A DNA stretch of 10,145 nucleotides from Thermoplasmatota archaeon (lineage in GTDB: Archaea > Thermoplasmatota > Thermoplasmata > UBA10834). The notes below the pieces were generated by a model. The model saw nothing but the letters and a program-made list of their open reading frames with translations. It was not told the DNA's origin and made no database searches. A program made the position numbers and the translations under genes. Where the stretch lies: assembly GCA_030836605.1 (NCBI GenBank), contig JAUPMC010000064.1, positions 1-10,145 on the forward strand, read 5' to 3'. Below, piece after piece: positions 7,031 through 10,145 of the stretch; position 1 is the stretch's first letter, and each line of letters opens with the position of its first letter.

Positions 7031-9022
7031 TCACTTCGTCACGACTGAGTGCTTCCTGTCGCACTTCAGGGGCGAGAAGTCCGTGCCCCCGCCCTCGAAG
7101 AACTTCAGGAAGAACTCCACATAGTTTAGCCTGATAGCCTGGATCCCCGCGGACAGGGACCCGATGAAGAACACGAAGAACGCCTGGGTGATGAACAGGA
7201 GCACGGCGCCGACTATCGCTATGGCGATGTTGCCGCTCTCGAACATCATCGGGAAGAACATCGTGTTGAACGCCATGGCCATGCCGCCCTTGCCAACGGC
7301 CAGCGCCGCGAGTCTCGTGTATGACACGAGGTTCGTGAGCACGCCCGCGACCTCGGTCAAGGCCAGCGGGCCCTCGGTGATGGGCAGTATGACGACCCCG
7401 ACGATGATGAACGCCAACGCGGCGTACGACAGAGATATGCCAGCGACATCCACGGCGGCGGTCGGGATGGGGCTGAGTAGGGTCGAGTTGACCGCGGCGC
7501 TCGTCATGGACGCGTCGCCCGCGACGAGCATGACCTCGGCGAACATCCCGAAGAGCACGAGCATCCAGGCGACCTTGGCGACCGCGTGCTTCATGTTGTG
7601 GCGGTAGGTGTTCACGATGCCCATGATGTAGCCGAGCATCAGGTGTATCCACCCCGCGAGAAGGGATATCGCGAGCATCTCGATCACGTCGTGCATCTTC
7701 TCCAGCATCGGGTGGATCGGTATGTTCACGACCGCCTCCCACGAGTACTCGTCGTGGCTCTCCTCCGCTGGATGGAACGGCACGCCGAAGGCCTCGGCGA
7801 ACACGAACAGCCCGAACAGGCCCGCCATCAGTCCGGCGGCGACGACGATCGCGCCGAGCTTCATCGCGTCGGGGGACCCCGTGAACTTGACCCTGATGAA
7901 TATCCCGAGCGCCACCAGGCAGGCGCCGAACCCGAGGTCGCCGACCATGAACCCCAGGAACAGCGGGAACGTGATGAACAGGACTATAGTCGGGTCGATC
8001 TCGTTGTACTTGGGCGTCGAGACGAGCTCGATGAAGAACTCGAACGGCTTCACAGGCTTCGGGTTCTTCAGCTTCACCGGGGGCTCGTCGTGCTCCTCGA
8101 CCGGGAGCGTCTCCACGAACGCGAGCCCGCAGCAGAGGGAATCGAGGGACCGCTGGAGGTCCGCCACGCGCGAGGTCGGGATCCAGCCATCGATGACGAA
8201 CGAGTTGGTGGAGGCGGCGATCCTCAGCGGCGTCTCGGCCTTCATCACCTCGACCGCGAGGTCCTCCTCCGACGCGACGATGAGGTCCGCGTACTTCTTC
8301 CTGATGGCCTCGAGGTCGCTCTCGGTGCGAGTCAGGTCCTTCTCGAGCCTGGCGATATCCGCCCTGTTCCTCCCTATGACCTTGGAGGGGTCGCCCGTGA
8401 CCTTCGGCAGCTTCGACTCCTGGAACCCGTGCTCCGTCAACAGCTTGAGGACTTCGGGCCGGTCGCTGGCCTTTGCGAACACGGCGACCACCATGTCGCC
8501 CTTCCTCTGTTCCTTGAGCAGCTCGGCGTCCGGGAACAAGGACCGCAGGGCGGCGTCGGGGTCCGTCCGGCATGTGCCCGCCAAGGAGAATATGGCCTCG
8601 TACCCCTCGTAGTCCTCGACTGGTATCCCGAACGACACGAAGGGCTCGAGCGACTTGATCTCCGACTCCTTCTCGCGGATGAGGGACTGTATCCTCTGCC
8701 TCGCCTCCGCCTTCGTCGACGTGTTCAGGTCGAGCGTGACGAGGGCCTGCTCGAGCGACTTCCGGATCTCCGAGGTGCCCATCTTGCCCGAGGGCTTGTG
8801 AGAGTCTATCGAGAGCGAGCGTATCATCGAGCGCAGTTTCAGGAGCTTCTGGGACGCGTCCGAGGCGTTGGAGAGCGGCTGGCCGATCTTGAACTCATCG
8901 TCCTGCTCCGTGAAGTCTATGAGGTGCAGTACTCCCAGCTCATAAAGGCACTCGATCGTGACATCGAGGCTCTCGATCGACCCGACGACCACTGCGCGGG
9001 TCATCTCCTCCGGCCTAAGCAT
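7031..9022 (-). CDS. atpI: A-type ATP synthase subunit I (stator a subunit, membrane)
   Basis: 663 residues, the normal size. The cytoplasmic N-terminal half (about 1-325) is helical and links to the peripheral stalks. It begins RPEEMTRAVVVGSIESLDVTI and includes a charged coiled coil near 210-250. GWIPTSRVADL at 279-289 is the typical end of this domain. The C-terminal half (about 340-635) has roughly eight membrane segments. The conserved LVSYTRLAALAVG block holds R570, the arginine expected to face the c-ring glutamate in ion transport. EGPLALTE (550-557) and QAIRLNYVEFFLKFFEGGG (628-646) are further signatures. I chose ATG 9022 because GAGAGGG ends 6 nt before it. TTG 9025 and ATG 9004 are less likely. 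The first 8 nt overlap the end of subunit H. Confidence 0.97.
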   Translation of the reverse strand: MLRPEEMTRAVVVGSIESLDVTIECLYELGVLHLIDFTEQDDEFKIGQPLSNASDASQKLLKLRSMIRSLSIDSHKPSGKMGTSEIRKSLEQALVTLDLNTSTKAEARQRIQSLIREKESEIKSLEPFVSFGIPVEDYEGYEAIFSLAGTCRTDPDAALRSLFPDAELLKEQRKGDMVVAVFAKASDRPEVLKLLTEHGFQESKLPKVTGDPSKVIGRNRADIARLEKDLTRTESDLEAIRKKYADLIVASEEDLAVEVMKAETPLRIAASTNSFVIDGWIPTSRVADLQRSLDSLCCGLAFVETLPVEEHDEPPVKLKNPKPVKPFEFFIELVSTPKYNEIDPTIVLFITFPLFLGFMVGDLGFGACLVALGIFIRVKFTGSPDAMKLGAIVVAAGLMAGLFGLFVFAEAFGVPFHPAEESHDEYSWEAVVNIPIHPMLEKMHDVIEMLAISLLAGWIHLMLGYIMGIVNTYRHNMKHAVAKVAWMLVLFGMFAEVMLVAGDASMTSAAVNSTLLSPIPTAAVDVAGISLSYAALAFIIVGVVILPITEGPLALTEVAGVLTNLVSYTRLAALAVGKGGMAMAFNTMFFPMMFESGNIAIAIVGAVLLFITQAFFVFFIGSLSAGIQAIRLNYVEFFLKFFEGGGTDFSPLKCDRKHSVVTK

Positions 9023-9341
9023 CAACTGCCCTCTCGAACTCCGAAAGGACCAAGGCCTTCACCTTGCCCGAATTCGCGCGGGCCCTTGAGACGAGCGCCT
9101 GGGACTTCCTGGCGCCCTCGGCGAGCACTGCCTTCTTACGGGCGTCGACGGACCTCTTGGCGTCGGAATAGCGCGCGTCGACCTCCTTCCTCAGGTCGGC
9201 GTCCGCGGCCTCGACCTTCTCCAGGGCGCGCCTCTTGCCATCGGCCTGGAGCTGCTTGCGCTTGTCCTCCGCCTCCTTGACCGCGACGCGGACATGCTCC
9301 TCCGCCACCTTGATCTGGTGAAGGATTTCAGCCTTTCCCAT
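9015..9341 (-). CDS. ahaH: A-type ATP synthase subunit H (peripheral stalk coiled coil)
   Basis: 108 residues from ATG 9341, almost entirely a charged coiled coil (MGKAEILHQIKVAEEHVRVA, then repeated Lys/Arg/Glu/Ala heptads with no prolines). This fits subunit H (also called G in bacterial V/A enzymes), which pairs with E to make the right-handed coiled coil of the peripheral stalk. It is the first gene of the operon, as in Methanosarcina. GTG 9350 would add MDT and cannot be excluded. With a TATA box near 9376-9386, either start leaves only a very short leader. The only weak ribosome-site candidate is AAGGA 10 nt before the ATG. It overlaps the start of subunit I by 8 nt. The identity rests on composition, length and operon position, since coiled coils diverge quickly. 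Confidence 0.88.
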   Translation of the reverse strand: MGKAEILHQIKVAEEHVRVAVKEAEDKRKQLQADGKRRALEKVEAADADLRKEVDARYSDAKRSVDARKKAVLAEGARKSQALVSRARANSGKVKALVLSEFERAVDA

Positions 9342-9375
9342 TGTGTCCACGTCCTTGCTGCTGATGCTGGTCTCG

Positions 9376-9386
9376 ATATAAATATA
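9376..9386 (-). promoter_or_regulatory. Archaeal TATA box, ATP synthase operon promoter
   Basis: Read on the minus strand the site is GTATATTTATAT, very close to the archaeal TTTATATA consensus, and it is the clearest AT-rich spot in this part of the window. Its centre is about 40 nt before ATG 9341. At the usual ~25-27 nt spacing the transcript would start near 9352-9355, giving a leader of about 10-15 nt, or almost none for GTG 9350. No clear BRE purine run is visible upstream. The transcript start is an inference. Confidence 0.72.
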
Positions 9387-9416
9387 CTATCGACATCGGC
9401 TGAAAACCCGGGCCTC

Positions 9417-9443
9417 CAGATGCGGCGTGCCCTTCGACATCTG
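9417..9443. repeat. Small inverted repeat between the deaminase and the ATP synthase operon
   Basis: Perfect 6-bp arms, CAGATG (9417-9422) and CATCTG (9438-9443), are separated by 15 nt. On the minus strand the repeat lies 25 nt after the deaminase stop and is followed by a GC-rich run and GGGTTTT (T tract at 9406-9403). It could be a weak terminator for the deaminase transcript or an operator just upstream of the ATP synthase TATA box. Arms of this length can also arise by chance. Confidence 0.3.
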
Positions 9444-9467
9444 ACGGACGGGCCGAGGGCCGGGCGC

Positions 9468-9959
9468 CTATCCGCGCAGCTTCTCCGCGAACAGCTTCCC
9501 GTCCATCCGATTGACCTTCACGCCCGCCTGCTTGAGCAGGTCGAGCCCGGCTAGGTCCGAGTAATCGCCTATGTACACGACGCGCGCGACCTGCGCGTTC
9601 ATGATCATGCGTGCGCAGATAGGGCAGGGGACGATGGTCGAGTACATCGTGGAGCCCCGGGCGTTCGTGCCGGCCTGAAGCAGGGCGTTCTGCTCGGCGT
9701 GCACAGCGGTGCACGTCTCGAGCCTCGTGCCCGACTGTATCTTCAGCTTGTCCCTGATGCAGCCCATCTCCTCGCAGTGGGGCAGGCCCCGGGGGTTGCC
9801 GTTGTACCCCGTGCTCTTGATCTCGCCGTGTTCGCTCACGATGAGCGCGCCTATCTGCCTCCGGGTGCAGGTGCTCCTGCGGCTGACCTCGATAGCTATG
9901 TTCATGAAGTACTCGTCCTTCGAGATCCTCTTGTTCCCGTGCTCCGACAAAGGCACCAC
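9468..9959 (-). CDS. dCMP deaminase-family protein (zinc-dependent cytidine/deoxycytidylate deaminase)
   Basis: 163 residues from GTG 9959. The family deaminates dCMP to dUMP, feeding dTMP synthesis in the cytoplasm. Zinc-site motifs are clear: HAE at 87-89 (H87 ligand, E89 proton shuttle) and PCPIC at 111-115 (C112 and C115 ligands). The dCMP-deaminase-specific N-terminal part is also present: KRISKDEYFMNIA, RSTCTRRQIGALIV and GYNGNPRGLPHCEEMGC. C31, H61, C62, C67 and C83 could supply the extra structural zinc site seen in some members. The start is uncertain: GTG 9959, GTG 9956 and TTG 9950 all precede the conserved block, and none has a good ribosome site, so a leaderless transcript is possible. 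It shares strand with the ATP synthase operon but is separated from it by over 100 bp and a TATA box. The family call is firm; substrate dCMP is likely but not proven. Confidence 0.9.
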   Translation of the reverse strand: MVPLSEHGNKRISKDEYFMNIAIEVSRRSTCTRRQIGALIVSEHGEIKSTGYNGNPRGLPHCEEMGCIRDKLKIQSGTRLETCTAVHAEQNALLQAGTNARGSTMYSTIVPCPICARMIMNAQVARVVYIGDYSDLAGLDLLKQAGVKVNRMDGKLFAEKLRG

Positions 9960-9985
9960 TCTGGCGGTGGGAAGACGCTCGGCCC

Positions 9986-9996
9986 ATTTCTAACTT
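9986..9996 (-). promoter_or_regulatory. Weak TATA-like element upstream of the deaminase
   Basis: On the minus strand AAGTTAGAAAT lies about 30 nt before GTG 9959, the spacing expected for a leaderless archaeal transcript. The match to the TATA consensus is poor. A second candidate, ATAAGTAAA at 10031-10023, would give a leader of about 40 nt. Confidence 0.3.
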
Positions 9997-10022
9997 TGGT
10001 ATCGCAGGCGTTCACCGCGATG

Positions 10023-10031
10023 TTTACTTAT
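10023..10031 (+). promoter_or_regulatory. TATA-like element for the right-edge gene
   Basis: TTTACTTAT lies about 50 nt before ATG 10081, in an otherwise GC-rich divergent intergenic region. A start about 25 nt downstream would leave a leader of some 30 nt containing TAGGAG at 10065-10070. Read on the other strand the same AT-rich island could serve the deaminase. Confidence 0.4.
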
Positions 10032-10080
10032 CCCCCGAAGCACTACACTCGGGTCGGAAGCGCCTAGGAGCGCAGGGCAC

Positions 10081-10145
10081 ATGAAGAACAAGATGAAGGT
10101 CATCGCCGCGGTACTCGCGATTGTCGCGATCGCGCTCCTAGCCTA
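10081..10145 (+). CDS. Start of a secreted or membrane-anchored protein (3' partial)
   Basis: Only 21 complete codons are in the window, from ATG 10081. They read MKNKMKVIAAVLAIVAIALL plus Ala: a lysine-rich N-terminus followed by an unbroken hydrophobic stretch, as in a Sec signal peptide or an N-terminal membrane anchor. No lipobox cysteine or cleavage site is reached. TAGGAG 10 nt upstream serves as a plausible ribosome site and the TATA-like element at 10023 as a promoter. It is divergent from the deaminase gene. The mature protein and its function cannot be judged from this fragment. Confidence 0.6.
   Translation, partial: MKNKMKVIAAVLAIVAIALLA

Noticed and set aside
6789..8573. A 594-codon minus-strand frame that looks like a fusion ending in the c subunit
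   Set aside because: Only its last 75 codons are real (subunit K, from ATG 7016 with a strong ribosome site). The upstream part is out of frame within subunit I.
7586..9280. A 564-codon plus-strand open frame antisense to subunits I and H
   Set aside because: The product is dominated by Leu, Arg, Glu and Val with no recognisable motif. It is the mirror of a well-supported gene with strong codon bias, not an independent gene.
9450..9462. GGCC-GAG-GGCC short inverted repeat just after the deaminase stop
   Set aside because: Four-base GC arms are expected by chance in sequence of this composition.
9328..9987. A 219-codon minus-strand frame starting at an ATG upstream of the deaminase
   Set aside because: Its product is low-complexity shadow sequence, while the neighbouring frame carries complete HAE and PCPIC zinc motifs.

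Overview
The window is GC-rich (roughly 60%+ by eye) and archaeal. Most of it is one minus-strand operon for an A1AO (A/V-type) ATP synthase, in the order H-I-K-E-C-F-A-B-D followed by a 44-residue membrane protein gene. This is the layout described for Methanosarcina (ahaHIKECFABDG). The ribosome binding sites, the archaeal TATA box and the ADP-forming acyl-CoA synthetase fragment at the left edge also fit an archaeon, probably Euryarchaeota in the broad sense. I cannot place it more finely from sequence alone.

Layout from left to right. (1) Positions 2-910, plus strand: the 3' two-thirds of an ADP-forming acyl/acetyl-CoA synthetase alpha-type subunit, with its 5' end outside the window. (2) Positions 899-9341, minus strand: the ATP synthase operon, read from right to left. 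Genes overlap or sit 0-15 nt apart, except for a 51-nt gap after the c-ring gene. Its last, very small gene overlaps the CoA synthetase tail to tail by 12 bp. (3) Positions 9342-9467: an intergenic stretch with the operon's likely TATA box, the only clear AT-rich spot in this part, and a small inverted repeat. (4) Positions 9468-9959, minus strand: a dCMP deaminase-family gene. (5) Positions 9960-10080: a divergent intergenic region with AT-rich promoter candidates. (6) From 10081, plus strand: the first 21 codons of a gene whose product begins with a signal-peptide-like sequence.

The genes together encode a complete rotary machine: catalytic A and regulatory B, central stalk D, F and C, peripheral stalk E and H, and membrane parts I (stator, with the key arginine) and K (c-ring, with the ion-binding glutamate). 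The CoA synthetase family makes ATP by substrate-level phosphorylation, so two energy-conserving functions converge here, though nothing shows they are co-regulated.

I saw no tRNA, rRNA, CRISPR array, insertion sequence or phage gene, and no wholly new system. The best leads are the 44-residue membrane protein at the operon's end, the codon-in-register tail-to-tail overlap, the glycine-type P-loop of subunit A, and the Phe replacing the usual Tyr beside the c-ring glutamate.
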